From Luteibacter sp. Sphag1AF (GTDB lineage Bacteria > Pseudomonadota > Gammaproteobacteria > Xanthomonadales > Rhodanobacteraceae): a stretch of 64,000 nucleotides of DNA. Shown here piece by piece: positions 22,048 through 31,506 of this stretch. The notes under the pieces are model-generated. The model made no database searches, had not been told where the DNA came from, and saw only the letters and a program-made list of their open reading frames with translations. The stretch covers positions 1 through 64,000 of the forward strand of contig NZ_JACHYH010000009.1 of NCBI RefSeq assembly GCF_014192715.1, in the 5' to 3' direction. Position 1 is the first letter of the stretch; every line of letters starts with the position of its first letter. The position numbers and the translations under genes are program-made.

Positions 22048-22689
22048 ATGGCCTGGACCCGTGAACAGATGGCGCAGCGCGCCGCCCTTGAACTCTCCGA
22101 TGGCGATTACGTCAACTTAGGCATCGGCCTGCCCACCCTGGTGGCCAACCACCTGCCTGAGGGCGTGGATGTCTGGCTTCAGTCGGAAAATGGCCTGCTG
22201 GGTATTGGCCCCTTCCCCACGGAGGACGAAGTGGATGCCGACCTGATCAACGCCGGCAAGCAGACGGTCACCGCGCGCGCTGGCGCGTCGTTCTTCAGCA
22301 GCGCCGACTCGTTCGCCATGATTCGTGGCGGACATATCGACATCTCCATCCTCGGCGCCATGCAGGTCACCTGCGAAGGTGATATCGCCAACTGGATGGT
22401 GCCCGGCAAGATGGTCAAGGGCATGGGCGGCGCCATGGACCTTGTAGCCGGCGTGAAGCGCGTGGTCGTGGTCATGGAGCACACGGCCAAAGACGGCTCG
22501 CACAAGATCCTGACCGAATGCACCCTGCCGCTTACGGGCAAGGGCGTGGTCAACCGCATCATTACCGAACTGTGCGTCTTCGACGTTGATCGCGATGGAC
22601 TCACGCTGGTTGAACTGGCGCCGGGCGTGGACGAAGCGGCCATCCGCACGGCCACGGGCTGTGAGTTCAGGACGGCTCTGGCGGCGTAA
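22048..22689 (+). CDS. scoB: 3-oxoacid CoA-transferase subunit B
   Basis: A 213-residue beta subunit. The catalytic glutamate, which forms the CoA thioester, is expected to be Glu47 in [13 protein letters not shown]. Other family segments are [36 protein letters not shown] and the [20 protein letters not shown] region. The start at 22048 has AAGGA upstream and places the typical [17 protein letters not shown]-terminus first. Cotranscribed with scoA. Confidence 0.96.
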   Translation: MAWTREQMAQRAALELSDGDYVNLGIGLPTLVANHLPEGVDVWLQSENGLLGIGPFPTEDEVDADLINAGKQTVTARAGASFFSSADSFAMIRGGHIDISILGAMQVTCEGDIANWMVPGKMVKGMGGAMDLVAGVKRVVVVMEHTAKDGSHKILTECTLPLTGKGVVNRIITELCVFDVDRDGLTLVELAPGVDEAAIRTATGCEFRTALAA

Positions 22690-22706
22690 TCGGGCGCTTT
22701 CTGGCG

Positions 22707-22735
22707 AAGTCCCCCGGTAGCAGACCGGGGGACTT
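22707..22735 (+). terminator. Stem-loop downstream of scoB
   Basis: AAGTCCCCCGGT and ACCGGGGGACTT form a perfect 12-bp stem with the loop AGCAG, 17 bp after the scoB stop. There is no U-run, so it may act as a 3' stabilising hairpin or a weak terminator. Confidence 0.5.
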
Positions 22736-23010
22736 GCTGGCCCCCACCTGCCCTGGAGGGCGGCGGTTATCGTGCTCGGGGGGCTTGGCGCGAGATTCTC
22801 AAACGCCGGAAATAAAGTCGCCCCGCAGAGGACGCGTCAACATCGGCTTCGGGGGGGAGGATAGCCGGATGTTGCGGATTAGCGTCGATGCGGGGCGAGG
22901 GACCTACCGACCCAGGGGGAGGGGTTGGTGGTAGGCCGAGAAGAATAATATCCTCGATCTATACGACGATCCAATATATATTTCGACCGATACTTATTCG
23001 GCTTGCGACT
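22736..23010 (+). promoter_or_regulatory. Non-coding gap before the LysR gene, with AT-rich promoter part
   Basis: No convincing gene is seen in this gap. The last 70 bases (about 22940-23010) are strikingly AT-rich for this genome (AATAATATCC, CAATATATATTTCG) and contain several T-N11-A spacings, so this is the likely promoter and autoregulatory region of the LysR gene. No exact operator can be called. Confidence 0.35.
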
Positions 23011-23925
23011 ATGTTCGATTTGCGCCAGCTGCGCTATTTCGTGGAAGTGGCCGATACCCTGAGCTTCACTCAGGCCGCCCAGCGTCTGCATATCTCCCAG
23101 CCACCGCTTTCCCAGCAGATTCTGTCGCTGGAGGCGGACCTTGGCGTGCGTCTGTTCGACCGCACGAAGCGTCGGGTGGCGCTGACTGAGCCGGGGCGCA
23201 TCTTTCTTATTGAGGCCCGGGCAATCCTTTCGCGTGCCGACGCGGCCAGGACCATCGTAAGCGAGGCCGCCGCCGGGTTTACCGGCCACCTTCGGCTGGC
23301 GTATTCCGTTTCCGTATCATTCCATCCCGCCCTTCCGGAAACGTTGCTCCGGTTCACACAAGCAGCGCCGGGCGTCAGCGTGCAGCTGGGCGAGATGTAT
23401 ACGGGGCCCCAGTACGATGCCCTCCTGAGCGGACAGATCGACGTGGGCCTGCTTCGTGCGGAGCCTTCGGGCATCGGCAACGCCCGGCAGCTGAACGTGG
23501 AAGTCATCGACCGCGAGCCTCTGGTGGTAGCCATGCCCGCCGGTCACCGGCTGGCCCAGCGCCCCAGCCTGCGCATGTCGGAACTGGCCGGCGAGCGCTT
23601 CGTGGCCCAGCCGCGCAGCCTCGCCGCCACCCTCTACGACCGCCTGATGCTACTGACCAGCAAGGCACGCTTCCGCCCGAATATTCGTCAGGAAGCCCAG
23701 CAGGTCACCTCCCTGCTCCCGCTTGTCGCTGCCGGGCTGGGCCTGGCACTGGTGCCCGGCTCGTTGCGCGCCGTACATCTGGCGGGCGTTGCCTTCGTGC
23801 CCGTGGACGACCCTGACGCAAACCTCTTGCTTGCGGTGGCCAGTCGCGTGGACAATACGTCCCCTGTTCTGGAGAGCTTTCTCCGAACCGTCCGGGAATC
23901 GCGCGCGTCATTGGGCTTGTGCTAA
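23011..23925 (+). CDS. LysR-family transcriptional regulator
   Basis: 304 residues. The N-terminal winged HTH reads FDLRQLRYFVEVADTLSFTQAAQRLHISQPPLSQQI, followed by the linker helix and a two-lobed periplasmic-binding-like effector domain (from about residue 90). The sequence resembles the BenM/CatM branch of the family, which responds to aromatic or beta-ketoadipate-pathway compounds, though the effector cannot be told. The start at 23011 is chosen because the HTH begins directly there; upstream in-frame sequence is AT-rich promoter. It lies downstream of scoAB on the same strand, so regulation of acid metabolism is a reasonable guess. Confidence 0.9.
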   Translation: MFDLRQLRYFVEVADTLSFTQAAQRLHISQPPLSQQILSLEADLGVRLFDRTKRRVALTEPGRIFLIEARAILSRADAARTIVSEAAAGFTGHLRLAYSVSVSFHPALPETLLRFTQAAPGVSVQLGEMYTGPQYDALLSGQIDVGLLRAEPSGIGNARQLNVEVIDREPLVVAMPAGHRLAQRPSLRMSELAGERFVAQPRSLAATLYDRLMLLTSKARFRPNIRQEAQQVTSLLPLVAAGLGLALVPGSLRAVHLAGVAFVPVDDPDANLLLAVASRVDNTSPVLESFLRTVRESRASLGLC

Positions 23926-23982
23926 GCCGATGCCTCCGCTAGAATTCCGGTTTTCCCTCGTTCGTAGTTTTAGGAGCTGGCC

Positions 23983-24108
23983 GTGAAGGTGCTTTCCTCT
24001 TTGAAGTCCGCGAAGTCGCGTCACCGTGACTGCAAAGTCGTACGCCGTCGCGGCAAAGTGTTCGTAATCTGCAAGAGCAACCCGCGTTTCAAGGCTCGTC
24101 AGCGCTAA
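23983..24108 (+). CDS. rpmJ: 50S ribosomal protein L36 (type B, zinc-independent)
   Basis: A 41-residue protein beginning [20 protein letters not shown] and ending NPRFKARQR. It matches type-B L36 (YkgO-like): only two cysteines remain and the zinc-binding Cys/His of the classic form near the C-terminus are absent, so it should not need zinc. The start is GTG at 23983 with TAGGAGC 7 bases upstream. A strong terminator follows within 30 bp, so it is probably monocistronic. Confidence 0.93.
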   Translation: MKVLSSLKSAKSRHRDCKVVRRRGKVFVICKSNPRFKARQR

Positions 24109-24136
24109 TTTAGCAGCGACGTGCTTTACGAAAAGA

Positions 24137-24159
24137 GGCCGCGAAAGCGGCCTTTTTTT
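24137..24159 (+). terminator. Intrinsic terminator of rpmJ
   Basis: GGCCGC-GAAA-GCGGCC stem-loop followed by seven Ts (24153-24159), 28 bp after the rpmJ stop. Confidence 0.9.
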
Positions 24160-24166
24160 GTGCTTG

Positions 24167-24247
24167 CTGCGGGAGCGTGATTCGTGGGGGGGCGGATGGG
24201 TCCAATGCACGGCGACTGCCCCGTCATGAGCAGGCTCACTCCCGCAG
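24167..24247. repeat. REP-like palindromic element
   Basis: CTGCGGGAG at 24167-24175 pairs with CTCCCGCAG at 24239-24247, enclosing a GC-rich segment. The right arm AGCAGGCTCACTCCCGCAG nearly repeats the unit at 4033-4051. It lies between two intrinsic terminators. Confidence 0.55.
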
Positions 24248-24271
24248 ATATCATCCACACCGTTCATCAGA

Positions 24272-24296
24272 CACAAAAAAGGCCGCTTTCGCGGCC
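24272..24296 (-). terminator. Intrinsic terminator of greA
   Basis: GGCCGC-TTTC-GCGGCC (24281-24296) followed on the minus strand by a run of six Us. It is the reverse complement twin of the rpmJ terminator stem about 140 bp away. Confidence 0.88.
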
Positions 24297-24320
24297 TTTT
24301 CCGTTTGCTCCACCCGACAA

Positions 24321-24800
24321 TCAGGTGTAACGCACACCCGTGATCTCGTAGTTCTTCACGCCATTGGGCGCCTTGAACTCGAAGCTGTCGCCTTCGCTCT
24401 TGCCGATGAGGGCGCGCGCGATGGGTGAGGAAATGGCAATCAGGAACTTCTTGATGTCCGCTTCCAGGTCACCGACGATCTGGTAGGTGACCTTGTCCCC
24501 ACTGTCCTCGTCTTCCAGATCCACGATAGCGCCGAACACGATGCGCGTACCCGCACCAAGGCGCTCGGTGTCGATGATCTCGGAGTTGGACAGTGCCGCC
24601 TCCAGCTCGTTGATGCGGCCTTCGTTGAAGCCGTGCTCTTCGCGGGCGGCGTGGTACTCGGCGTTCTCCTTCAGGTCGCCGTGGGCGCGCGCTTCTGCGA
24701 CGGCCGCGATGATCTTCTGGCGCTTCGGACCTTTCAGGAATTCCAGCTCCTCGCGAAGACGCTCGGAACCTTTCTTGGTCATGGGGGGACGGCTGCTCAC
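24321..24800 (-). CDS. greA: Transcription elongation factor GreA
   Basis: A 159-residue factor that enters the RNA polymerase secondary channel and stimulates cleavage of backtracked RNA. The N-terminal coiled coil includes [17 protein letters not shown] and the tip acidic residues ([17 protein letters not shown]); the C-terminal FKBP-like domain ends NYEITGVRY. The start is taken as GTG at 24798-24800, since AAGGAG stands 8 bases before it and the N-terminus ([11 protein letters not shown]) then aligns with E. coli GreA (158 aa). The GTGA overlaps the carB stop by 4 bp, so greA is coupled to carB. Confidence 0.95.
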   Translation of the reverse strand: MSSRPPMTKKGSERLREELEFLKGPKRQKIIAAVAEARAHGDLKENAEYHAAREEHGFNEGRINELEAALSNSEIIDTERLGAGTRIVFGAIVDLEDEDSGDKVTYQIVGDLEADIKKFLIAISSPIARALIGKSEGDSFEFKAPNGVKNYEITGVRYT

Positions 24801-27800
24801 GAATGAAGCTCCTTGTGCAGTTCCTGCAGGCTGTTGACCTCGCCATTGGCGTGGAAATCGAGCGAATGCACGAGTGCACGCGCGCCTGCGACGGTCGTGG
24901 AATAGGTGACGCGCTGCTGCAGCGCTTCGCGACGGATGGAGAAGGAGTCGGAAATCGCCTGCTTGCCTTCCGTCGTGTTCACAATATAGACCACGTCGCC
25001 ATTCTTGATCAGGTCGACGATGTGCGGGCGGCCTTCCAGCACCTTGTTGATGCGCACGCACGGCACGTCGTGCTTCGCCAGGAACGCAGCCGTGCCCTCG
25101 GTGGCCACCAGCTGGTAGCCGCGGCGAGCCACGTCCTGCGCGATGGGCAGCAGGCGATCCTTGTCCGAATCACGCACCGACAGGAACACCTTGCCCTTCG
25201 GCGGAGCCTTGATGCCGGCCGCCTCGTGACCGCGCGCAAACGCGGCACCGAAGGTGCGGCCCACACCCATCACCTCACCCGTGGAACGCATTTCGGGGCC
25301 GAGGATCGGATCGACGTTCTGGAACTTCAGGAACGGGAAGATCGCTTCCTTGACCGAGTAGTACGACGGGATGACTTCCTTCGTAGCGCCCTGGTCGGCC
25401 AGCGAGCGACCCGCCATGGCACGCGCGGCCACCTTGGCCAGCGACACCCCCGTGGCCTTGCACACGAACGGCACCGTACGCGAGGCGCGCGGGTTCACTT
25501 CAAGAATGAACACCTCGTCGCCCTGGATGGCGAACTGGGTATTCATCAGGCCAACCACCTTCAGCTCACGCGCAAGCAACGTGACCTGACGACGCATTTC
25601 GTCCTGCACCTCGGCAGACAGCGAGTACGGCGGCAGCGAGCAGGACGAATCGCCCGAGTGCACGCCTGCCTCTTCGATGTGCTCCATGATGCCGCCCACC
25701 AGCACCTGGCCGGTGGCGTCGGCAACGATGTCCACGTCCACTTCCACGGCGTGGTCGAGGAAGCGGTCCAGCAGCACCGGAGAATCATTGGACACCTGCA
25801 CGGCATCGCGGATGTAGCGCGACAGGTCGGCGTTGTCGTAGACGATTTCCATGGCGCGGCCGCCCAGCACATAGCTGGGACGCACGACCAGCGGATAGCC
25901 GATCTCGCCCGCCATCGCCAGCGCTTCTTCCGCGTTGCGGGCGGTGCGGTTCGGCGGCTGCTTCAGCTGCACGCGCTCGATCAGCTGCTGGAAGCGCTCG
26001 CGATCTTCGGCCAGGTCGATGGAGTCGGCACTGGTGCCGATGACCGGCACGCCGGCAGCCTCAAGCGCACGCGCAAGCTTCAACGGCGTCTGGCCGCCGT
26101 ACTGCACGATCACGCCCTTCGGCTTTTCGAGGTCGACGATTTCCAGCACGTCTTCCAGCGTCAGCGGCTCGAAGAACAGGCGGTCGGAGGTGTCGTAGTC
26201 GGTGGAAACGGTTTCCGGGTTGCAGTTGACCATGATGGTTTCAAAACCATCCTCGCGCAGGGCGAGCGCTGCGTGCACGCAGCAGTAGTCGAACTCGATA
26301 CCCTGCCCGATGCGGTTCGGGCCACCACCCAGCACGATGATCTTGTCGCGGTTGGTCGGATTGGCCTCGCACTCTTCCTCGTACGTGGAATACATGTACG
26401 CGGTGGTAGTGGCGAACTCGGCGGCGCAGGAGTCCACGCGCTTGTACACCGGGCGCACACCCAGGCCATGACGCAGGGCGCGAAGCGCGGATTCGTCGGT
26501 GCCGGCCAACTCGGCAAGGCGGGCGTCGGAGAAGCCCATGCGCTTGAGTTCGCGCATGCGCGGCTCGTCCAGCGCGGACACGCCCTGACGCTGCACTTCG
26601 CCTTCGGTCATCACGATGTCTTCGAACGCGGCAAGGAACCACGGATCAATGCGCGTGAGGTCGAATACTTCCTGCAGGCTGAGGCCGGCGCGGAAAGCGT
26701 CAGCCACATGGAACACGCGATCCGGACGCGGCTCGCGCAGTTCGCGCTTCAGCGTCTGGAAGCCTTCCTCGCTACCGATGTCCAGGCCGGTCGGGTTGAG
26801 GCCGGTCTTGCCGATTTCCAGGCCACGCAGTGCTTTGTGCATCGACTCGGTGAACGTGCGGCCCATGGCCATCACTTCACCTACCGACTTCATCTGCGTG
26901 GTGAGGCGCGCATCAGCGGCCGGGAATTTCTCGAAGGCGAAGCGCGGGATCTTGGTGACGACATAGTCGATGGACGGCTCGAACGACGCGGGCGTGAGGC
27001 CGCCGGTGATGTCGTTGCGCAGTTCGTCCAGCGTGTAACCCACTGCAAGCTTGGCGGCGACCTTGGCGATGGGGAAGCCCGTGGCCTTGGAGGCCAGCGC
27101 CGAGGAGCGCGACACGCGCGGATTCATTTCGATGACCACCACGCGACCGTCTTCGGCATTGATGCCGAACTGTACGTTGGAGCCGCCGGTATCAACGCCG
27201 ATCTTGCGCAGCACCGCGATGGATGCGTTGCGCAGGCGCTGATATTCCTTGTCGGTCAGCGTCTGTGCCGGCGCGACAGTGATGGAGTCGCCCGTATGGA
27301 CGCCCATCGGATCGAAGTTTTCAATCGAGCACACGATGATGCAGTTGTCCGCCTTGTCGCGGACCACTTCCATCTCGAATTCCTTCCAGCCGAGCACCGA
27401 CTCTTCCACCAGCACTTCGTGCACAGGGGAAAGCTCAAGGCCGCGGCCGATGATCTCGACGAACTCTTCCTTGTTGTACGCAATGCCGCCACCGGAACCA
27501 CCCAGCGTGAAGCTGGGGCGGATGATGGTCGGGTAGCCGACGGTGGCCTGGATTTCCAGCGCCTGCTCCATGGAGCGGGCAACGCCCGCCTTCGGGCATT
27601 CCAGGCCGATGTCGGCCATGGCCTTGCGGAACAGGTCGCGGTCTTCGGCCATGCGGATGGCTTCGCGCGATGCACCGATCAGTTCGACGTTGTACTTGTC
27701 GAGCACGCCGTTGTCGGCCAGATCAAGCGCGCAGTTGAGGCCGGTCTGGCCACCCATCGTGGGAAGCACCGCATCCGGGCGCTCCTTCTCGATGATGCGC

Positions 27801-28024
27801 TCCACCGTCTGCCAGTTGATCGGCTCGATGTACACCGCATCGGCGGTGTCCGGGTCGGTCATGATGGTCGCCGGGTTGGAATTGACCAGGACGACGCGGT
27901 AACCCTCTTCGCGCAGGGCCTTGCAGGCCTGGGCGCCGGAGTAGTCGAACTCGCAGGCCTGACCGATGACAATCGGGCCAGCACCAATGACGAGGATGGT
28001 TTTCAGATCTGAGCGCTTGGGCAT
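24797..28024 (-). CDS. carB: Carbamoyl-phosphate synthase large subunit
   Basis: A 1075-residue subunit that makes carbamoyl phosphate from bicarbonate, ammonia (delivered from CarA) and two ATP, feeding arginine and pyrimidine synthesis. It has two homologous ATP-grasp halves: the first starts [20 protein letters not shown], the second [20 protein letters not shown], with the C-terminal MGS-like allosteric domain ([18 protein letters not shown] onward). Length equals E. coli CarB (1073). The start MPKRSDLKT at 28024 matches the family; the open frame upstream is not conserved. Second gene of carAB-greA. Confidence 0.98.
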   Translation of the reverse strand: MPKRSDLKTILVIGAGPIVIGQACEFDYSGAQACKALREEGYRVVLVNSNPATIMTDPDTADAVYIEPINWQTVERIIEKERPDAVLPTMGGQTGLNCALDLADNGVLDKYNVELIGASREAIRMAEDRDLFRKAMADIGLECPKAGVARSMEQALEIQATVGYPTIIRPSFTLGGSGGGIAYNKEEFVEIIGRGLELSPVHEVLVEESVLGWKEFEMEVVRDKADNCIIVCSIENFDPMGVHTGDSITVAPAQTLTDKEYQRLRNASIAVLRKIGVDTGGSNVQFGINAEDGRVVVIEMNPRVSRSSALASKATGFPIAKVAAKLAVGYTLDELRNDITGGLTPASFEPSIDYVVTKIPRFAFEKFPAADARLTTQMKSVGEVMAMGRTFTESMHKALRGLEIGKTGLNPTGLDIGSEEGFQTLKRELREPRPDRVFHVADAFRAGLSLQEVFDLTRIDPWFLAAFEDIVMTEGEVQRQGVSALDEPRMRELKRMGFSDARLAELAGTDESALRALRHGLGVRPVYKRVDSCAAEFATTTAYMYSTYEEECEANPTNRDKIIVLGGGPNRIGQGIEFDYCCVHAALALREDGFETIMVNCNPETVSTDYDTSDRLFFEPLTLEDVLEIVDLEKPKGVIVQYGGQTPLKLARALEAAGVPVIGTSADSIDLAEDRERFQQLIERVQLKQPPNRTARNAEEALAMAGEIGYPLVVRPSYVLGGRAMEIVYDNADLSRYIRDAVQVSNDSPVLLDRFLDHAVEVDVDIVADATGQVLVGGIMEHIEEAGVHSGDSSCSLPPYSLSAEVQDEMRRQVTLLARELKVVGLMNTQFAIQGDEVFILEVNPRASRTVPFVCKATGVSLAKVAARAMAGRSLADQGATKEVIPSYYSVKEAIFPFLKFQNVDPILGPEMRSTGEVMGVGRTFGAAFARGHEAAGIKAPPKGKVFLSVRDSDKDRLLPIAQDVARRGYQLVATEGTAAFLAKHDVPCVRINKVLEGRPHIVDLIKNGDVVYIVNTTEGKQAISDSFSIRREALQQRVTYSTTVAGARALVHSLDFHANGEVNSLQELHKELHS

Positions 28025-28097
28025 GGGTTTCTCGCTTTCGCAGGCGTTGAGGTCAGCAGGCGGCCGGTGAAGGCCGCCACTTGGGGCAAGGCGGCGG

Positions 28098-29237
28098 TTA
28101 CGCCTTCGTCTTGCCGTGCTGTTCCATCGAGGCAATGAACTGGTCGAACAGGTAGTCCAGATCCTGCGGACCCGGGCTGGCTTCCGGATGGCCCTGGAAA
28201 CAGAAGGCCGGTCGGTCGCTGAGCGCGAAGCCCTGCAGGGAACCGTCAAACAGCGAGGTGTGCGTCACCCGTGCATTCGCCGGCAGCGTGGAGGCATCCA
28301 CGGCGAAACCGTGGTTCTGCGAGCTGATCAGCACGCGGCCGTTGTCGTGATCCTTCACCGGATGGTTGGCACCGTGGTGACCAAACTTCATCTTCAGCGT
28401 CTTCGCACCGATGGCCAGCGCCATGATCTGGTGACCCAGGCAGATGCCGAACAGCGGCAGGCGCGTGTCCAGAATCTCGCGGGTGGCCTCGATGGCGTAG
28501 TCGCACGCCGCCGGGTCGCCCGGGCCGTTGGCGAGGAACACGCCATCCGGATTCATCGCCAGTACGTCTTTTGCGGGCGTCTGCGCGGGCACCACCGTGA
28601 TGTCGCAGCCACGACCGGCCAGCAGGCGCAGGATGTTCTGCTTCACGCCGAAGTCGTAAGCCACCACGCGGAAGCGCTTGGGTGAGTTGTAGAAGGCCGT
28701 CTTGTCCAGGTCGTATACGCCCTCGGACCACTGGTAGGTCTTCGTGGTGCTGACAACCTTGGCCAGGTCCATGCCATTGAGGCCTTCGAAGCCGCGTGCT
28801 TTCGCGATGGCGGCGTCAGCGTCGATGGCATCACCGGCAACGATGCAGCCGGACAGCGCGCCCTTCTCGCGAAGGATGCGGGTCAGGCGACGGGTGTCGA
28901 TGCCGGCGATGGCGACGATGTTCTGGCGCTCAAGGTAGGCGGGCAGCGGTTCAACGCTGCGCCAGTTGCTGGCCAGGCGCGGCACATCGCGGACGATGAG
29001 ACCGGCCGCGTGCACGCGGTCGGATTCGACGTCCACCGGGTTGGTGCCCGTGTTGCCGATGTGCGGATAGGTAAGGGTAACGATCTGTCGCGAATAGGAG
29101 GGGTCCGTGAGGATCTCCTGGTAGCCCGTCATGGCAGTGTTGAACACTACCTCGCCAACGGTTTCACCGCGGGCACCGACCGCATGGCCGTGGAACAGGC
29201 TGCCATCTTCGAGGGCAAGCAGAGCGGGAGTACGCAT
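28098..29237 (-). CDS. carA: Carbamoyl-phosphate synthase small subunit (glutaminase)
   Basis: A 379-residue glutamine amidotransferase subunit that hydrolyses glutamine and channels ammonia to CarB. The N-terminal domain begins [20 protein letters not shown]. The C-terminal class I amidotransferase has the nucleophile in [14 protein letters not shown] and the His/Glu pair in [13 protein letters not shown]. First gene of the carA-carB-greA operon; a 73-bp gap separates it from carB. Confidence 0.98.
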   Translation of the reverse strand: MRTPALLALEDGSLFHGHAVGARGETVGEVVFNTAMTGYQEILTDPSYSRQIVTLTYPHIGNTGTNPVDVESDRVHAAGLIVRDVPRLASNWRSVEPLPAYLERQNIVAIAGIDTRRLTRILREKGALSGCIVAGDAIDADAAIAKARGFEGLNGMDLAKVVSTTKTYQWSEGVYDLDKTAFYNSPKRFRVVAYDFGVKQNILRLLAGRGCDITVVPAQTPAKDVLAMNPDGVFLANGPGDPAACDYAIEATREILDTRLPLFGICLGHQIMALAIGAKTLKMKFGHHGANHPVKDHDNGRVLISSQNHGFAVDASTLPANARVTHTSLFDGSLQGFALSDRPAFCFQGHPEASPGPQDLDYLFDQFIASMEQHGKTKA

Positions 29238-29394
29238 GGGAAAGGCCGCCTTTCAGGTGCAGCAAGGTCCGCAAGCCACCGCAGAGCGGCTCGTGGACCT
29301 TGGGGATAAGGATCGTGGGCGGGACAGAATGATAGGTGCACAGCGCCTTTCTGTCCACCGTTACCGTTGCATTGCAGCAGGAATTCTAAACGCT

Positions 29395-29422
29395 TTGGCG
29401 GCCACGGATGTTCCGTTATAAC
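29395..29422 (+). promoter_or_regulatory. Putative sigma70 promoter of the 2OG-oxygenase gene
   Basis: TTGGCG at 29395-29400 and TATAAC at 29417-29422 with a 16-bp spacer, 45 bp before the ATG at 29467, in the divergent gap shared with carA. Confidence 0.45.
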
Positions 29423-29466
29423 AAGGTTACAATCCCCTTAACCTACCGGCCCGAAGATAACGCCCC

Positions 29467-30150
29467 ATGTTGCTCGATCCTGCCCGCCTGGACCGCTCCG
29501 ACACCGACGTCCACCTCGAGCCTTTCCCGTTCATGATTGCCCATGGGCAGCTCCCGGACGAGGCGCGCAGCGATCTGGAGCGCGATTTCCCGCAGTACGC
29601 CAGTGCGGGTTTCTTCCCGTACGACGCCAGCGATTGCGGGCCGTCCGTGAACGACCTGGTTGAGCAGATGAGCTCGCCCGCCTTTGCCGCAGCCATCGGC
29701 CGACAGCTGGGTATCGACAATCTGGGCCAGTACCCCACCCTCATCACCCTGTGCCGGTTGCTGAACCGACGCCACGGCACGATTCACACCGATAGCAAGT
29801 CGAAAGTGGCTACGGCGCTCATTTACCTGAATCAGCAATGGCCCGATACCAGCGACGGTTGTCTGCGCTTCCTGCGCAGCATCGACAACATCGACGACAC
29901 GGTGGCGCCCGAGCTGAAGCCGCTTTTCGGCGAATTTGCCGTTTTCCGCCGCACCGAGAACTCGTTTCACGGCCACCTGCCCTATGAGGGCGAGCGCCGG
30001 GTCATCCAGGTCGCCTGGCTCACCAGCGAAGAGGAAAAGCTGCGCAAGACCAAGCGCGGCAAGTTCTCCCGGGTGTTCAAGAAGATTTTTGGCAAGTGGG
30101 ATCGGCAGCTTGGCGCGGGGCGGGATCGTAGCGCCTCGCATCGGGACTGA
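29467..30150 (+). CDS. 2-oxoglutarate/Fe(II)-dependent oxygenase family protein
   Basis: 227 residues with the double-stranded beta-helix pattern of Fe(II)/2OG oxygenases: the first iron ligands in RHGTIHTDSKSKVATALIY (His-x-Asp), then GCLRFLRS, and the distal His in SFHGHLPYEGERRVIQVAW, where the Arg would bind 2-oxoglutarate. The C-terminus (about residues 195-227) is very basic and low in complexity. The substrate is unknown; the nearest relatives I can think of are prolyl-hydroxylase-like or sugar-cluster enzymes. Divergent from carA. Confidence 0.82.
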   Translation: MLLDPARLDRSDTDVHLEPFPFMIAHGQLPDEARSDLERDFPQYASAGFFPYDASDCGPSVNDLVEQMSSPAFAAAIGRQLGIDNLGQYPTLITLCRLLNRRHGTIHTDSKSKVATALIYLNQQWPDTSDGCLRFLRSIDNIDDTVAPELKPLFGEFAVFRRTENSFHGHLPYEGERRVIQVAWLTSEEEKLRKTKRGKFSRVFKKIFGKWDRQLGAGRDRSASHRD

Positions 30151-30177
30151 CTTTCCTGAAACGCTAACGCCCGGTCA

Positions 30178-30220
30178 TCGCGAGCAAGCCCGCCACCACA
30201 GGTGGGGCGAGCTTGCTGCG
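30178..30220. repeat. REP-like stem-loop between convergent genes
   Basis: AGCAAGC (30183-30189) pairs with GCTTGCT (30211-30217), with an inner CGCCACC/GGTGGGG stem. Together they make one long imperfect hairpin in the gap between the oxygenase and the convergent exchanger gene. Confidence 0.5.
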
Positions 30221-30230
30221 ACAGGTGGCC

Positions 30231-31238
30231 TCAGCGAGAGAAGTGCCACGCTACGTAGGCGGCAAACACGCCGTACAGCAGGCCAATCGGCATCAGCCAG
30301 CGGGCGTTGACGGCGCCACGGCGGAACATGACCCAAAGCGCAACCACCGCGATGCTGGTGATGACGCCCGCGACGATCAGCGGCGCATCAAACAGCCACG
30401 GCGTGGCGAACAGGGCCAGTGAGCTGGGAATGGTGGCCTGAATCATCATGGCGCCGGAGATGTTGGCCAGGGCCAGCCGCTCTTTGCCCTGACGCACCCA
30501 GATCAGCGCATTCACGGTCTCGGGCAGCTCGGTCGCCACAGGACTGAGCACCAGGGCCACGAGGTGCGGCGACAGCGAGAATGCCTCGCCGATGGCCTCC
30601 AGCTGGCCCACGAAAATGCGCGACGCAATGGCGATCACCACCAATGCCAGCAGGGTCTGCGTGGCCACCCAGCTCATGCTGGGATCAAGCACGTTCGGGC
30701 GGAATTTAAGCGGCTCCAGGTCCTCCTCATCGTCCGGTGCGCTGTCGTCATCGCGCATTTCGCGCCACACGTACAGGGCGTACGAAGCGAGGAACAGCAC
30801 GCCGAGCCAGGGCTTCCACGCGAAGGCCACGAGGCCGAGGCCCACTTTCACGATGAAGATGCCAAGGAACCAGGACTGATCGCGAGCCAGGCGGCGATGA
30901 TCGACGCGGATGCGGTCATCCACACGATGCAGGCGCCGACGGTTGAGGAACAAGGCGAAACCCACCACCGCGTAGGCGATGGTCGCCAGCACCAGCGGGC
31001 CACCCAGCGCCGCGCCGACGCCGATGTCTTTGGCTTCGGGAGACTTGCCGAACATCACGGCGACGAAAGTCACCGCGCTTTCTGGCAATGCCGTGCCGAA
31101 GGCGGCCAGCACGGTACCGGTGGCGGTCGCGCCCAGACTCAACTTGCGACCGAACCACTCCACACCATTTACGAAGTATTCGCAGGCGAAATAGATCGCG
31201 CCTGCGGAAACCAGGAATAAAAACGCAGTCAGCAGCAT
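30231..31238 (-). CDS. CaCA-family cation exchanger (YrbG-like), probably manganese-linked
   Basis: 335 residues with ten or so membrane helices in two inverted halves. The alpha repeats are GTVLAAFGTALPESAVTFVA and VALVLSPVATELPETVNAL, each with the family's E in the TELPE/TALPE motif. An acidic cytoplasmic loop (RDDDSAPDDEEDLEPL) separates the halves, a metal-sensing-like feature. The start MLLTAFLFLVSAG at 31238 places the first helix at the N-terminus. A yybP-ykoY manganese riboswitch lies in its leader, so export of Mn2+ (or Ca2+) is the likely job; this last step is inference. Confidence 0.88.
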   Translation of the reverse strand: MLLTAFLFLVSAGAIYFACEYFVNGVEWFGRKLSLGATATGTVLAAFGTALPESAVTFVAVMFGKSPEAKDIGVGAALGGPLVLATIAYAVVGFALFLNRRRLHRVDDRIRVDHRRLARDQSWFLGIFIVKVGLGLVAFAWKPWLGVLFLASYALYVWREMRDDDSAPDDEEDLEPLKFRPNVLDPSMSWVATQTLLALVVIAIASRIFVGQLEAIGEAFSLSPHLVALVLSPVATELPETVNALIWVRQGKERLALANISGAMMIQATIPSSLALFATPWLFDAPLIVAGVITSIAVVALWVMFRRGAVNARWLMPIGLLYGVFAAYVAWHFSR

Positions 31239-31251
31239 GGGATCAACTGAG

Positions 31252-31295
31252 CCGGGCGAGCAAATACCGATGGCGCAACGACACGGCTCGCCCGG
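31252..31295 (-). promoter_or_regulatory. GC-rich stem near the exchanger ribosome-binding region
   Basis: CCGGGCGAGC (31252-31261) and GCTCGCCCGG (31286-31295) are perfect inverted repeats of 10 bp, 14-57 bases upstream of the start codon and just downstream of the riboswitch core. It is a plausible expression platform, though no U-run follows, so control of translation or Rho access would be more likely than an intrinsic terminator. Confidence 0.4.
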
Positions 31296-31317
31296 CCCGG
31301 GTGAGCGTGTCGATGGC

Positions 31318-31440
31318 CAAAGGTCTCGCCGGGCACACCGCCACCGAAGGTGACGGTTACCGTTCGCGCCATGGGGCACAAGGCCGCCAAGTCTGTTGAC
31401 GCGAACTCCTCAGGGGGAACGAGGATGGCTACTCCCCAAT
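31318..31440 (-). ncRNA. yybP-ykoY manganese riboswitch
   Basis: The minus-strand leader of the exchanger gene carries both conserved internal-loop motifs of this riboswitch class: TTGGGGAGTAGCC (31427-31439) on the 5' side and CCCGGCGAGACCTTTG (31318-31333) on the 3' side, separated by CGCGTCAACA and a variable GC-rich arm. Known members bind Mn2+ between the two loops and switch on manganese exporters (for example mntP and alx leaders). Boundaries are approximate. Confidence 0.85.
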
Positions 31441-31506
31441 GACATCGGGGCGGAGTTTAGCATGTCACGTTCATGTGGGAACCGGCTTGCGGAAGACGAC
31501 GGGAGT

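Noticed and set aside
22734-22934. 66-codon frame between scoB and the LysR gene
   Set aside because: No ribosome-binding site, overlaps the GC-rich spacer and shows no recognisable pattern.
24803-28012. Very long open frame on the plus strand opposite carB
   Set aside because: High GC gives long antisense frames; composition is His/Arg/Val-rich shadow sequence and carB is certain on the other strand.
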